Assembly (NCBI GenBank): GCA_020722625.1
Contig: DYKK01000239.1
Location: 1 to 5,358, forward strand
Length of the DNA stretch: 5,358 bases
Reading direction: 5' to 3'
DNA from: Anaeromyxobacter dehalogenans
GTDB lineage: Bacteria > Myxococcota_A > UBA9042 > DTJE01
Shown piece after piece: positions 5,295 to 5,358 of this stretch (position 1 is its first letter; the number at the start of each line of letters is the position of its first letter). The notes below the pieces were generated by a model. It was not told the origin of the DNA. It did no database searches and worked only from the letters and a program-made list of their open reading frames with translations. A program made the position numbers and the translations under genes.

Positions 5295-5358
5295 CTTGAG
5301 GGCGAAGCGGCGCGGTCGCGGTGCCCTGGTCGCCGCAGCGCACGTCCCGGCGCCTACC

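Noticed and set aside
1..5358. tRNA, rRNA, CRISPR array, insertion sequence or prophage signatures.
   Set aside because: The non-coding ends were read for cloverleaf, tandem-repeat and terminal-inverted-repeat patterns. None was found, and the coding content is four ordinary chromosomal-type genes.

Overview
The window is very GC-rich (well over 60% G+C by eye). It holds four complete, tightly packed genes, all on the minus strand and so transcribed from right to left. Nearly every codon ends in G or C. Two of the products are secreted M16-type proteins with signal peptides. A third belongs to a branch of the ArsA/Get3 ATPases that I associate with Myxococcota and other high-GC, mostly Gram-negative bacteria. 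This suggests a GC-rich Gram-negative environmental bacterium, but the sequence alone does not fix the phylum.

Layout in the direction of transcription: (1) 5358-5169 is a non-coding leader with a cluster of three inverted repeats, then a good sigma70-like promoter (TTGTCG, 17 bp, TACAAT) about 27 bp before the first start codon. (2) 5168-4089 encodes a response regulator: a receiver domain, a coiled-coil linker and a complete HD-GYP domain, expected to hydrolyse cyclic di-GMP. (3) 4058-3111 encodes an ArsA/Get3-family P-loop ATPase without arsenite-binding cysteines. The invariant P-loop lysine is Arg, and the switch-I aspartate also appears to be replaced. (4) 3108-1573 encodes a secreted M16 zinc peptidase with an intact HxxEH...E site, starting 2 bp after the ATPase stop. 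(5) 1576-176 encodes a second secreted M16 protein that has lost the zinc site but keeps the Arg/Tyr substrate-binding pair. It overlaps the previous gene by ATGA. (6) 175-1 is non-coding and holds a GC-rich hairpin just after the last stop and a perfect 22-bp inverted repeat.

The spacings (30 bp, 2 bp and a 4-bp overlap) and the single recognisable promoter point to one operon. The two M16 proteins are complementary: one supplies the zinc site and the other the Arg/Tyr pair. They very probably form an obligate heterodimeric protease outside the cytoplasm. The ATPase, with altered catalytic residues and no arsenic-resistance neighbours, is the least explained member. Its tight coupling to a secreted protease pair and a cyclic-di-GMP response regulator is the most unusual feature here. 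No mobile elements, CRISPR arrays, tRNAs or rRNAs were seen.
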